Assembly: GCF_001641285.1 (NCBI RefSeq)
Contig: NZ_CP014841.1
Location: 1,364,001 to 1,428,000, forward strand
DNA from: Dyella thiooxydans
Lineage (GTDB): Bacteria; Pseudomonadota; Gammaproteobacteria; Xanthomonadales; Rhodanobacteraceae
Direction: 5' to 3'
Length of the DNA: 64,000 bases
The notes under the pieces are model-generated. The model did not search any database and was not told where the DNA came from. It saw only the letters and a program-made list of their open reading frames with translations. Position 1 is the first letter of the stretch. Each line of letters starts with the position of its first letter. Below, in pieces: positions 54,267 to 61,838 of this stretch. Position numbers and translations under genes: made by a program.

Positions 54267-54382
54267 TGGGGTCATGCCGGGATGGTTGAGGCGAAGCGGG
54301 CCGGACGCAAGCCGCGCCCCGCGTCGCATACCCGATCGGTGTACGTTCCCACCCATCCAGCCGCCTCGCCGGGGAATCCACC

Positions 54383-54763
54383 GTGAAACGCCTGTGGACC
54401 ATCATCGGAGTCGACGATGTCGCCACCAGCTTCCGCTGGTACCAGACCCTGCTCGGCCTGCCCCCGTCGCAACCGGCGCACGACGACTTCGGCCAGATCC
54501 TCGACGGGGACGGCACCGTCCTGCTCTGCCTGCATGCCTGGGGGGAGCACGACCATCCGTCGCTGCACAGCCCCGCCCATGCCACACCCGGCAACGGGCT
54601 GCTGCTGTTCTTCCGGATCGATGATTTCGACGCCGCGCTCGAACGCGCCCGCACCCTGGTGCCAGTGCTGGACGCGGAACCCGGCATCAATCCGAACACC
54701 GGTACCGCCGAATTCGCCCTGAGCGATCCGGATGGCTATCGCGTGATGATCAGCGCGCAGTGA
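54383..54763 (+). CDS. VOC-family protein
   Basis: A 126-residue glyoxalase/bleomycin-resistance fold protein with a GTG start. It shows [38 protein letters not shown] and a C-terminal [14 protein letters not shown]. The acidic and His ligands are only partly present ([12 protein letters not shown]), so metal binding is uncertain. It is divergent from selO, with 116 bases between their starts, which must hold both promoters. The 229 bases downstream contain no recognisable gene or signal. Confidence 0.82.
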   Translation: MKRLWTIIGVDDVATSFRWYQTLLGLPPSQPAHDDFGQILDGDGTVLLCLHAWGEHDHPSLHSPAHATPGNGLLLFFRIDDFDAALERARTLVPVLDAEPGINPNTGTAEFALSDPDGYRVMISAQ

Positions 54764-54992
54764 GCCGCCGGGCGATGCCTGCGGATCACTCGGCACCGCC
54801 CAAGCCCAGGACGCCGGACAGCGCTTGCACTCCACCGCCGGCCGCAGGCGCGGGACGCATTGCCAACCGGAGGCCGCAAGCGCAGCCTTGCCTTGCTCCC
54901 GGGTAGCTCAAGCCCGGGCCAGCAGCCCGGCCGACCGATGACTCCAGATCGGACGAAAAGGCGCTCCAGACCAGGAAAAACCGGGAGAAATC

Positions 54993-55391
54993 ATGCAGAT
55001 TTCGGCGTTTGTCAGAAGCGGCGATGGCGAGCACGAGGCTCGCGTTGCAACCGGTGGCAGCGAACAGACGCTTCCGGTATCAGCCAAGCCAGGCGGCGGC
55101 TCGGCGGTCAACGGCGGCGAGTTCCTGATGCTCGCGCTGGCCACCTGCTACTGCAACGACCTCTACCGCGAGGCGCAGCGCATGGGCATCGCGCTGACCC
55201 GGGTGGAAGTGGAAGCGCACGCGGAATTCGCAGGCGTCGGGCTGGCCGCCCGCGACATCCGCTATCGCACCCGGGTGGAATCGCCGGCATCCCCGGAACA
55301 GATCGGCGATCTCATCCGCCAGACCGACGCCGTGGCCGAAATCCACAACACCGTGCGCGCCGGCGTGCCGGTCACCCTGGAACAGAGCTAG
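54993..55391 (+). CDS. OsmC-like protein
   Basis: A 132-residue OsmC/Ohr-fold protein. The first peroxidatic Cys region is LMLALATCYCNDLYREAQ, but the second conserved Cys, expected in a CPV-type motif near the end, is replaced by IHNTVRAGVPV. It may therefore not be a classical hydroperoxide reductase; many single-Cys OsmC relatives have no known substrate. It lies 57 bases upstream of the DUF1415 gene. Confidence 0.82.
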   Translation: MQISAFVRSGDGEHEARVATGGSEQTLPVSAKPGGGSAVNGGEFLMLALATCYCNDLYREAQRMGIALTRVEVEAHAEFAGVGLAARDIRYRTRVESPASPEQIGDLIRQTDAVAEIHNTVRAGVPVTLEQS

Positions 55392-55448
55392 ACGCACGGG
55401 ACGAACGCGACCCCGCTATAGTCGCGGCCCGTCCACGGAAGCACCGCC

Positions 55449-56039
55449 ATGTCCGACGCCTCCCCCTTCATCACCGCCGGCCTGACCCCGGAAGATGCGC
55501 CCTACATCGAGGCGACGAATCGCTGGGTGGAACGGGCCGTAGTGGGCCTCAACCTGTGCCCGTTCGCGCGCGCGCCCTTCATCCAGGGTCGCATCCGCTA
55601 TGCGGTGAGCCACGCCCGCAACACCGACGCCCTGCTCGACGATCTCTGCGGCGAGCTGCAGAGCCTTGCCGCGGCCGATCCCGCCGAATGCGAGACCACG
55701 CTGCTGATCCACCCGCACGTGCTGGTCGACTTCCTCGACTACAACGACTTCCTCGACGTCGCCGATGCCGCGGTGGAGACGCTCAAACTCGACGGCGTGC
55801 TGCAGGTTGCCAGCTTCCACCCGCACTACCAGTTTGCCGACACCGCCCCCGACGACGTGGAGAACGCCAGCAACCGCTCGCCGTTCCCCACTCTGCACCT
55901 GCTGCGCGAAGCCAGCGTGGAACGCGCCGCCGAGGCCATGAGCGACCCGGACGAGATCTATCGCCGCAACATCGACACCCTGCGCAAGCTGGGGCGTGAG
56001 GGGTGGGAGAAGCTGGACGTAGGTACACCGCGCTCCTGA
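55449..56039 (+). CDS. DUF1415 family protein
   Basis: A 196-residue protein of the DUF1415 family, found mainly in gammaproteobacteria. Conserved parts are ATNRWVERAVVGLNLCPFAR, FLDYNDFLDVADAAVE, VASFHPHYQFADT and NASNRSPFPTLHLLREASVE. No biochemical role is known to me. The Coq7-like gene begins two bases after its stop, so the two are translationally linked. Confidence 0.9.
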   Translation: MSDASPFITAGLTPEDAPYIEATNRWVERAVVGLNLCPFARAPFIQGRIRYAVSHARNTDALLDDLCGELQSLAAADPAECETTLLIHPHVLVDFLDYNDFLDVADAAVETLKLDGVLQVASFHPHYQFADTAPDDVENASNRSPFPTLHLLREASVERAAEAMSDPDEIYRRNIDTLRKLGREGWEKLDVGTPRS

Positions 56040-56041
56040 GG

Positions 56042-56596
56042 ATGGATACGCCGCAGCCGAGGACCATGCTGTCCGGGCGTCGCGTGGCGCCCGGCGATCG
56101 CGTGATCAAGGTCGACCATGCCGGCGAGCACGGCGCCATCTGCATCTACCGCGCCCAGATCCTGCTGGCGCGCCTGACGGCACCGGCGATCGTCGCCGAG
56201 TTGACCGAATTCCGCACCCATGAGGAACGTCACCGGAGTCTCTTCGGGGCCGAGCTGGCTCGACGTGGATGCCGGCGCTGCCGCAGCTACTGGCTTTGCG
56301 GCCTCGGCGGATACGCGCTGGGCTTCCTCACCGGGCTATGCGGCTCGAAAGCCATTGCCGCGACCACCGCCGCCGTGGAACAGGTGGTGCTTCGCCACCT
56401 GCAGCAGCAGATCGACGACCTGCGCGACTCCGATCCGGCCGCGGTAGCGGTCATATCGTCCATCGTGGATGACGAACGCCTGCATCACGATGCGTCGGTC
56501 CGGCGGCTCGAGGGCAGCAGTCGGTGGTTGCGGACCATCACTCCGATCGTCGCCGCAGCAACAGAAGCAGTCATCTGGCTGGGCATGCATCTGTGA
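56042..56596 (+). CDS. coq7: Coq7-like demethoxyubiquinone hydroxylase family protein
   Basis: A 184-residue diiron carboxylate protein. The iron ligands are visible in VDHAGEHGAICIYRAQ (Glu), FRTHEERHRSLF (ExxH), TAAVEQVVLRHL (Glu) and IVDDERLHHDASVRRL (ExxH). Coq7 adds the last hydroxyl in ubiquinone biosynthesis. It is slightly shorter than typical bacterial Coq7 (about 210) and carries a Cys-rich insertion, GCRRCRSYWLCGLGGY, between ligand pairs. The upstream ATG at 56003 lies inside the DUF1415 coding region and is rejected. Confidence 0.82.
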   Translation: MDTPQPRTMLSGRRVAPGDRVIKVDHAGEHGAICIYRAQILLARLTAPAIVAELTEFRTHEERHRSLFGAELARRGCRRCRSYWLCGLGGYALGFLTGLCGSKAIAATTAAVEQVVLRHLQQQIDDLRDSDPAAVAVISSIVDDERLHHDASVRRLEGSSRWLRTITPIVAAATEAVIWLGMHL

Positions 56597-56652
56597 TGAC
56601 CCAGCCCCGGCAGGCGTTGGCCCAGCCGCCCGATTGACGCCGGCTCAAATAC

Positions 56653-56666
56653 CTGACTAAAGTCAG
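56653..56666 (+). promoter_or_regulatory. Palindromic operator-like site before the MarR-GNAT gene
   Basis: CTGACTAAAGTCAG has 6-base arms (CTGACT/AGTCAG) around AA and ends three bases before the start codon. Position and symmetry fit autoregulation by the MarR domain encoded just downstream; binding at this place would block initiation. Confidence 0.55.
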
Positions 56667-56669
56667 TCA

Positions 56670-57611
56670 ATGGACACACGCCAGATCGAACAGGTCCGCG
56701 CATTCAACCGTGCCGTCACCCGGCGCATCGGTGCGCTGAGCGACGACTACCTCGGCCGCGGCCGCCCACTCGGCGAATCGCGGCTGCTGTTCGAGATCGG
56801 CCGGGATGGCGCGGACCTGCGTGACCTGCGTACCCGCCTGGGGCTCGACTCCGGCTACCTCAGCCGCCTGTTGCGCTCGCTGGAAACGCAGGGCCTGGTT
56901 GCCTCGCAGCGTGCCCCCGGTGACGGTCGCGCACGCCGCGCGGTGCTGACCCGCAAGGGCCTCGCCGAGTGGCGGGCACTCGACCGGCAATCGCAGGACG
57001 TCGCCACCTCGCTGCTCGAGCCACTCGGAGCGTCGCAGCGCAGTCGCCTGATCGCCGCCATGACCGAGATCGAACGATTGATGCGGGCGTCGGCCGTCGT
57101 GATCGAACCGGTCGACCCCGGCAGCGCCGAGGCCCTGGCGTGCTTCGACGCCTACTTCCACGAACTTCAGCAGCGCTTCGAAGGTGGATTCGACCCCGCC
57201 CTGACGGTGTCGGCGGCTCCCGCCGAACTGGTCCCGCCGGCGGGCGTACTGCTGCTGGCGCGCCTCGACGGCCGCGCGGTCGGCTGCGGCGCGATGAAGG
57301 TAGGCTCGCGCGGTGTCGGCGAGATCAAGCGGATGTGGGTCGACCCGACGGCGCGCGGCCTGGGCATTGCCCAGCGCCTGTTGGACGCGATCGAGGCCCG
57401 TGCCGTGGCATTCGGTCTCACCACGCTGCGGCTCGACACCAATCGCGCGCTCACCGAGGCGCGCGCGATGTACCTGCGCAACGGCTACCGCGAGATTCCG
57501 GCGTACAACGCCAACCCCTACGCCCACCACTGGTTCGAGAAGAAGCGGCGCAAGGTCGACACCACGTTCGGTGGTGCGACCGGAGCCACCAGCGCTCCCG
57601 GTGTCCTGTAG
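56670..57611 (+). CDS. MarR-family regulator fused to a GNAT acetyltransferase
   Basis: A 313-residue two-domain protein. Residues about 1-145 are a MarR winged helix (RTRLGLDSGYLSRLLRSLE as recognition region, QRAPGDGRARRAVLT as the wing). Residues about 155-300 are a GNAT domain with GVGEIKRMWVDPTARGLGIA (acetyl-CoA binding R/Q-x-x-G-x-G/A) and a typical C-terminal MYLRNGYREIPAYN. The fusion is known in several phyla; its acetyl-acceptor is unknown, perhaps a small metabolite that is also the effector. It is monocistronic and follows Coq7. Confidence 0.9.
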   Translation: MDTRQIEQVRAFNRAVTRRIGALSDDYLGRGRPLGESRLLFEIGRDGADLRDLRTRLGLDSGYLSRLLRSLETQGLVASQRAPGDGRARRAVLTRKGLAEWRALDRQSQDVATSLLEPLGASQRSRLIAAMTEIERLMRASAVVIEPVDPGSAEALACFDAYFHELQQRFEGGFDPALTVSAAPAELVPPAGVLLLARLDGRAVGCGAMKVGSRGVGEIKRMWVDPTARGLGIAQRLLDAIEARAVAFGLTTLRLDTNRALTEARAMYLRNGYREIPAYNANPYAHHWFEKKRRKVDTTFGGATGATSAPGVL

Positions 57612-57688
57612 ACGTCCCTGCCGATTTGCATCCGGTTACCCGCTTGGAAGCCAGTCAGCGGGGCGGCCACCTTCACCAGCCTCCGTGG

Positions 57689-58123
57689 TCAAGCCGTGCC
57701 GTCTCGCGGCGCGCGCTCCGGCGAATCGCCGGGTCCCTGCCGGGCGAACCACATCGCAGGCGCCACGGCGAAGAAGAACAGCGACGCGAGATACACGCTG
57801 CCGGAGACCGGATCGCGCGAAGCAATGTACTGGCCGGGTGAGCGGGCACCGAGAAAGTAGGCCACGCACAGTTCCGCCCCGATCAGCAGGACGAAGCCAA
57901 CCAAACCAGCAAGCAGTCGCCGCGCGCGCCCCAGTTCCGCGTGGCGATGGGCCAACCTCCGGGATGCCCAGACAATCACCGCTAGCATCACCGGCGTCTC
58001 CAGCAGCTCGGCGATACGGACACCGAAGGCTGGGACAAGCAGCGGAATGCGTATGAACGCCAGTGCGAATCCTGTGCCGAACACCCACAGGAAGTAGACC
58101 AGCCCTGCCTTGAGGATACGCAT
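57689..58123 (-). CDS. Small membrane protein, unknown function
   Basis: A 144-residue protein with about four membrane segments: VYFLWVFGTGFALAFI, TPVMLAVIVWASRRLA, LLAGLVGFVLLIGAEL and SVYLASLFFFAVAPAM. The central RARRLLAGLVGFVLL and C-terminal charged tail (GDSPERAPRDGTA) resemble uncharacterised inner-membrane proteins. It begins a minus-strand cluster of four small membrane proteins. Confidence 0.65.
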   Translation of the reverse strand: MRILKAGLVYFLWVFGTGFALAFIRIPLLVPAFGVRIAELLETPVMLAVIVWASRRLAHRHAELGRARRLLAGLVGFVLLIGAELCVAYFLGARSPGQYIASRDPVSGSVYLASLFFFAVAPAMWFARQGPGDSPERAPRDGTA

Positions 58124-58185
58124 GAATCCGCCTGTGGGGTCTGACGATGGCGCCCATCAGTGCGGTAGGGGCGCCTGGAGGGATG

Positions 58186-58506
58186 CTAGGCGTACAGGAA
58201 CAACAACGCCACGGACACGATCCCGGCCAGCAGAGGAAAGGCAATGAACACCAACTCCAGTGTCCGGAATCTGGAACGAGGTGAAGGCAGCTTCCGGAAA
58301 GAGGCGAGAGCGAAGGCGCTGGCTACCAGCGAGAGCGTGGCGCAAAGCATCAGGCCGAAAACAATGATGCCCATGGCGACATTGCCGCAGGCGAACGCGT
58401 GAGCCACACGCTGGGCCTCCGCATCCCGCTGGAGGGCGAACAAAGCCCAAAGCGGCACGCCGATATAGGCCATTGACGCGATGACCAGAGATGCCTTGCG
58501 GCTCAT
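58186..58506 (-). CDS. Small membrane protein, unknown function
   Basis: A 106-residue protein with three likely helices (VIASMAYIGVPLWALFAL, MGIIVFGLMLCATLSL, FIAFPLLAGIVSVALLFL) and a short basic loop (FRKLPSPRSRFR). No family is recognised. It lies 62 bases upstream of the 57689 gene in the direction of transcription. Confidence 0.55.
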   Translation of the reverse strand: MSRKASLVIASMAYIGVPLWALFALQRDAEAQRVAHAFACGNVAMGIIVFGLMLCATLSLVASAFALASFRKLPSPRSRFRTLELVFIAFPLLAGIVSVALLFLYA

Positions 58507-58578
58507 TGCGCTAACGCAAATGTGGGCGGAAACGCAAAGCCGTTCGCTTGCTCGCCGAGCTGGACACGCCGATGCGCA

Positions 58579-58872
58579 TCAAATGACGTCCCTGAGAAAG
58601 ACCATCGCGCCAACGCCGACAACGATGGGAACCCACACTATTGGGGCCTGCCAGATCCGTAGCGCGGTAGCCCTGCCGAACTGCACCGAGCCCGCTCCAA
58701 AGACGCGCAGGCCGGACAGGAATCGGAACATGACAAACGCCACGACGGACATGCATGCACCGATCCCGAGCATGACCAGTGGCGCAAAACCGAACAAAAC
58801 CTGCATGCCCGCAATGACGAGTGGACATGATGCAACCACATACGAATTCCTGCGCCTGGTTTTCTCATCCAT
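58579..58872 (-). CDS. Small membrane protein, unknown function
   Basis: A 97-residue protein starting MDEKTRRRNSYVVA, with about three hydrophobic segments (SCPLVIAGMQVLFGFAPLVM, SVVAFVMFRFLSGL and PIVWVPIVVGVGAMVFL). An ATG nine codons upstream exists. Unknown family; base composition is lower in G+C than in the flanking core genes. Confidence 0.5.
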   Translation of the reverse strand: MDEKTRRRNSYVVASCPLVIAGMQVLFGFAPLVMLGIGACMSVVAFVMFRFLSGLRVFGAGSVQFGRATALRIWQAPIVWVPIVVGVGAMVFLRDVI

Positions 58873-58946
58873 GCAACTGGGCTCCTGAGCGACCAACACC
58901 TGAATTTCGGTCCTAGCCGCGAAGCGGCGCCGGCTTGAATGAATGA

Positions 58947-59168
58947 TTACGCTTCACCGCGGTCGGCCGATCTCACCTTGAGATCACGAACCTCTTGCCG
59001 AAGTTGCAAAACTGGACCTTGGCTCAGCAATAGGATGCCGAGCGCAAACGCTGCCACGAGCCAGCCCTCGGCACCCAAGCCTGCCTGCCGCGCAATGGCG
59101 TTACCGGCAAAGGACGCGATGACTACGCCGATGATGGTGACAACGGTGGCGACTGCCTTGAGGTTCAT
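58947..59168 (-). CDS. Small two-helix membrane protein, unknown function
   Basis: A 73-residue protein with two hydrophobic helices (ATVVTIIGVVIASFAG and WLVAAFALGILLLSQG) and a charged C-terminal helix (LRQEVRDLKVRSADRG). A GGGAAAG ribosome-binding site stands six bases before the ATG. The 202 bases between it and rsuA hold no recognised gene; a 76-codon open frame there is not convincing. Confidence 0.55.
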   Translation of the reverse strand: MNLKAVATVVTIIGVVIASFAGNAIARQAGLGAEGWLVAAFALGILLLSQGPVLQLRQEVRDLKVRSADRGEA

Positions 59169-59370
59169 ATGACTTTCCCTGTGGTGCCCAGCTAAAGCAG
59201 GCTCGAAATTGCAGTGTAATCCGGCAAACCGGCCCCTGCCGCACAGTCAACAACCAAGCCCGACACATTCAGCTTCAATGGACCATCACCTCCTGCCGCC
59301 CAACCGATCCGTCCAAACCCGCAGCACGTCCCGGCATTGCGACACCTTGCCCCGCTGGCTGTAGCCGCCG

Positions 59371-60075
59371 TCATCCCCCGCCGAAAATCGACGCCACGTC
59401 TCCCTCCCCCAGCATCCGCCACTCCCCCGCCGGCAGCTCACCCAGGCCCAACCCGCCCACCGACACCCGGTGCAACGCCTCCACGTGATTGCCCACGGCG
59501 GCGAACATGCGGCGGACCTGGTGGTAGCGGCCTTCGTGCAGGGTGAGGCGGGCCTTGCGCGGTTCCAGCACGTCCAGTTCGGCGGGCAGCAGCGGGGTGG
59601 TTTCCGATTCCAGCATCAGGGTGCCGCTGGCGAAAGCGGCCGCTTCGTCGCCGCGCAGATCGTTGGCGAGGGTGACCTCGTAGACCTTGGGCACGTGGGA
59701 CCTGGGCGAGATGATCCGGTGCAGCAGGGCGCCGTCGTCTGTGATCAGCAGCAGGCCGCTGGTGTCGCGGTCGAGGCGGCCGACGGTGGAGAGCGCCGGG
59801 TCGCGCATGCGGTAGCGCGGCGGCAGCAGGTCGTAGACAACGCGGCCGCCGTCCTTGCGCGAGCAGGTGACGCCGAGCGGCTTGTGCAGCATCAGCACCA
59901 TGCCGGCTGGCGGGTCCAGCGGTTCGCCGTCGAGGCGGATGTTGGCGTGCTCCACCTTGTCGTCGGCGTAGAGCACCCCGCCACCGGCGTCGGTGATGCG
60001 GCCTGCGCGGAACATCCACTGCACGTCCTTGCGGCTGCCGTAGCCCAGGTTGGCGATGAGCTTGACCAGTTTCAT
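59371..60075 (-). CDS. rsuA: RsuA-type pseudouridine synthase (16S rRNA)
   Basis: A 234-residue RsuA/RluB/E/F-family enzyme. An N-terminal S4 RNA-binding domain (KLVKLIANLGYGSRKDVQWM) is followed by the synthase domain with catalytic Asp in TVGRLDRDTSGLLLITDDG, VPKVYEVTLA and EGRYHQVRRMFAAVGNHVEALHR (quoted part YHQVRRMFAAVGNHVEAL). Size and sequence fit pseudouridylation of U516 of 16S rRNA; RluE-like activity is possible. Its ATG overlaps the stop of rsmC (ATGA), making an rRNA-modification operon. Confidence 0.9.
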   Translation of the reverse strand: MKLVKLIANLGYGSRKDVQWMFRAGRITDAGGGVLYADDKVEHANIRLDGEPLDPPAGMVLMLHKPLGVTCSRKDGGRVVYDLLPPRYRMRDPALSTVGRLDRDTSGLLLITDDGALLHRIISPRSHVPKVYEVTLANDLRGDEAAAFASGTLMLESETTPLLPAELDVLEPRKARLTLHEGRYHQVRRMFAAVGNHVEALHRVSVGGLGLGELPAGEWRMLGEGDVASIFGGG

Positions 60076-61136
60076 GCGTGCACTCCGCGGGCGGCGATGA
60101 CCTTGAAGCCGCCTTCGTCGACCACGGTGCGCGCCTCGGCAAAGTGGACGGCGAGCGTGGCCTCGTACGGCAGGTGACGGTTGGCGACCAGCCAGAGCTG
60201 GCCGTTGGGCGTGAGCACGCGGGCGGCGGCGGTGATGAAGGCCCGACCGAGTTCCGGCTGGTCGGCACGCCCCTGGTGGAACGGCGGATTGCTGAAGACG
60301 GCGTCGTAGCGACCCGGCAGGCCCGCGGTGACGTCGTGCCAGTGCAGCGAGACCGCCACCGGGTGCCCTGCCCGGGCCTGTGCTTCGGCGAGGTTCTGGT
60401 GCGCGCAGACCAGTGCGCGCTGCTCGGCCTCGAAGCCGTCCAGCGCGGTGACACCGGGGCAGCGCGCGATCACTTCGCTGGCGAGGTAGCCGTAACCCAT
60501 GCCGAGGTCGGCGACGTGGCCGGCCAGATCCGGCGGCAGGTGCGCCGCCAGCAGCGCCGAAGCCGCATCCACCCGGTCCCAGGCGAACAGGCCGGGCCGG
60601 CTCCAGTAGCCGGCGGCGTTGCGGCGCGGCGTGTCCAGATCCAGCCATTGCGCCAGCCGCTCGGCGTCGTGCGTGCCGTCCAGCGGCGCGGTCCAGAACA
60701 CGCGGCATTTGTGCTTGGAGAGGTGGCCGCCCGGCGTCGCCAGCGCGGCGAGATCCGCCTGCGCCGATTTCGCCCCCTCGGCGTTCGGCACGCAGGCCAG
60801 CACCACGCCGCCGGGTGCGGCGAGCTGCACGGCGCGGGCGAAGGTGGCGCGCGCCTCCTCGCGCTGGCGCGGCGGCAATACCAGCACCAGGTCGAATCGC
60901 TCGTCGTCGATCTGCGCGTCCACGCTCAGGCGGCTGCGCGCGAGCGCCTCGGCGAACGGCTTGAAGCTCTGCTCGCAGCGCCAGCCGGGCCTGGCCATCT
61001 CGCGCAGGCGGAAGCCGTCGCGGGCACGCAGGAACAGCACGCGGGCGTTCGCCGGCAGGCGCAGGGCACCCTCTTCCAGCGGCAGGAACAGGGCATCGAG
61101 CACGTCGTCGACGGGGGCGGCGGCTACAGGGGACAT
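60072..61136 (-). CDS. rsmC: RsmC, 16S rRNA m2G1207 methyltransferase
   Basis: A 354-residue two-domain methyltransferase. The N-terminal half is the degenerate domain; the C-terminal half has the SAM site VADLGMGYGYLASEV and the guanine-methylating motif FSNPPFHQG, typical of RsmC/RlmG. It methylates G1207 of 16S rRNA within the assembled 30S subunit. It is upstream of rsuA and overlaps it by four bases, so two 16S modifications are co-expressed. Confidence 0.93.
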   Translation of the reverse strand: MSPVAAAPVDDVLDALFLPLEEGALRLPANARVLFLRARDGFRLREMARPGWRCEQSFKPFAEALARSRLSVDAQIDDERFDLVLVLPPRQREEARATFARAVQLAAPGGVVLACVPNAEGAKSAQADLAALATPGGHLSKHKCRVFWTAPLDGTHDAERLAQWLDLDTPRRNAAGYWSRPGLFAWDRVDAASALLAAHLPPDLAGHVADLGMGYGYLASEVIARCPGVTALDGFEAEQRALVCAHQNLAEAQARAGHPVAVSLHWHDVTAGLPGRYDAVFSNPPFHQGRADQPELGRAFITAAARVLTPNGQLWLVANRHLPYEATLAVHFAEARTVVDEGGFKVIAARGVHA

Positions 61137-61231
61137 CGGCACGGCTTCAGGCGGCGGGCGGGCCGTGATTGTACGCGGGGTGGCGGGGGCGGTCGGGATC
61201 GAGGGAGCGCTGGGCGGCGGGGTCGCGGGGT

Positions 61232-61254
61232 CGCGCACAGGGTGCGCTCCTACG
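61232..61254. repeat. Single REP arm (GTAGGAGCGCACCCTGTGCGCG type)
   Basis: On the minus strand CGTAGGAGCGCACCCTGTGC, then GCG, is identical to the arms at 14260-14336. It is a lone copy in the gap between the HNH gene and rsmC, about 18 bases after the HNH stop. Confidence 0.75.
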
Positions 61255-61273
61255 GGGCGCGCGGGGCTGGTGG

Positions 61274-61642
61274 CTATTTGCTGTTGCGTTCCAGCATCGC
61301 CTTGAGGTCGGCGAAGGGGTTGCCGGTGGCCGGGGCCTGGGTGTCGCCGGTGTCGAGCGTGCCGGCGTCGTGGTCGAGGTAACGCTGATGCTCGTTGTCG
61401 TGGCAGTACAGGCACAGCAGTTCCCAGTTGCTGCCATCGGCCGGGTTGTCGTCGTGGTTGTGGTTGCGGTGGTGCACGGTGAGCTGCTGCACGTTGCTGC
61501 GGTCGAACTCGCGCGCGCAGCGGCCGCAGATCCACGGATACATCTTCAGGGCGCGGTCGCGGTAGCCATGGCCGCGCTGTTCGGCGGCGCGGCGGGCTTC
61601 GGCGACGATGCGGTCGAGCTTGCTGGGATCGTTGGGGGGCAT
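61274..61642 (-). CDS. YajD-type HNH nuclease family protein
   Basis: A 122-residue protein of the YajD HNH family. It has RHGHGYRDRAL-like EQRGHGYRDRALKMYPWICG, a zinc pair CGRC, and the HNH core QLTVHHRNHNHDDNPADGSN with WELLCLYCHDNEHQR, so the catalytic His and the second CxxC are intact. YajD is a predicted nuclease without proven substrate. The low-complexity tail DTGDTQAPATGNPFADLKAM follows. It is upstream of the REP arm and rsmC. Confidence 0.88.
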   Translation of the reverse strand: MPPNDPSKLDRIVAEARRAAEQRGHGYRDRALKMYPWICGRCAREFDRSNVQQLTVHHRNHNHDDNPADGSNWELLCLYCHDNEHQRYLDHDAGTLDTGDTQAPATGNPFADLKAMLERNSK

Positions 61643-61702
61643 GGTGTCGGGTCGGGTTGATGAGGTGATGCGCCGGTGGCTCCGACCGGGGACGTGGAAA
61701 GA

Positions 61703-61732
61703 CGCTGGATCCCAGCTTGCGCCGGGATGACG
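61703..61732. repeat. Palindromic repeat (GTCATCCCGGCGCAAGC type)
   Basis: CGCTGGATCCCAGCTTGCGC, then CGGGATGACG, reads on the minus strand as CGTCATCCCGGCGCAAGCTG, then GGATCCAGCG. It is a copy of the repeat at 11391 and 38196, in the gap between the OPT transporter and HNH genes. Confidence 0.75.
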
Positions 61733-61838
61733 ACAAGGAGGGCCGCCGCAACCCGGGATCACTCGCCCCCCCGATGTCACAACTCCAGATGGCATCAAGC
61801 GGTGCCGAAGCTGCACCGCTGATGCCATGCCGAGGTGG

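Noticed and set aside
59192-59422. 76-codon minus-strand frame between the small membrane genes and rsuA
   Set aside because: It overlaps the end of rsuA, has no ribosome-binding site and an unusual composition; coding is not supported.
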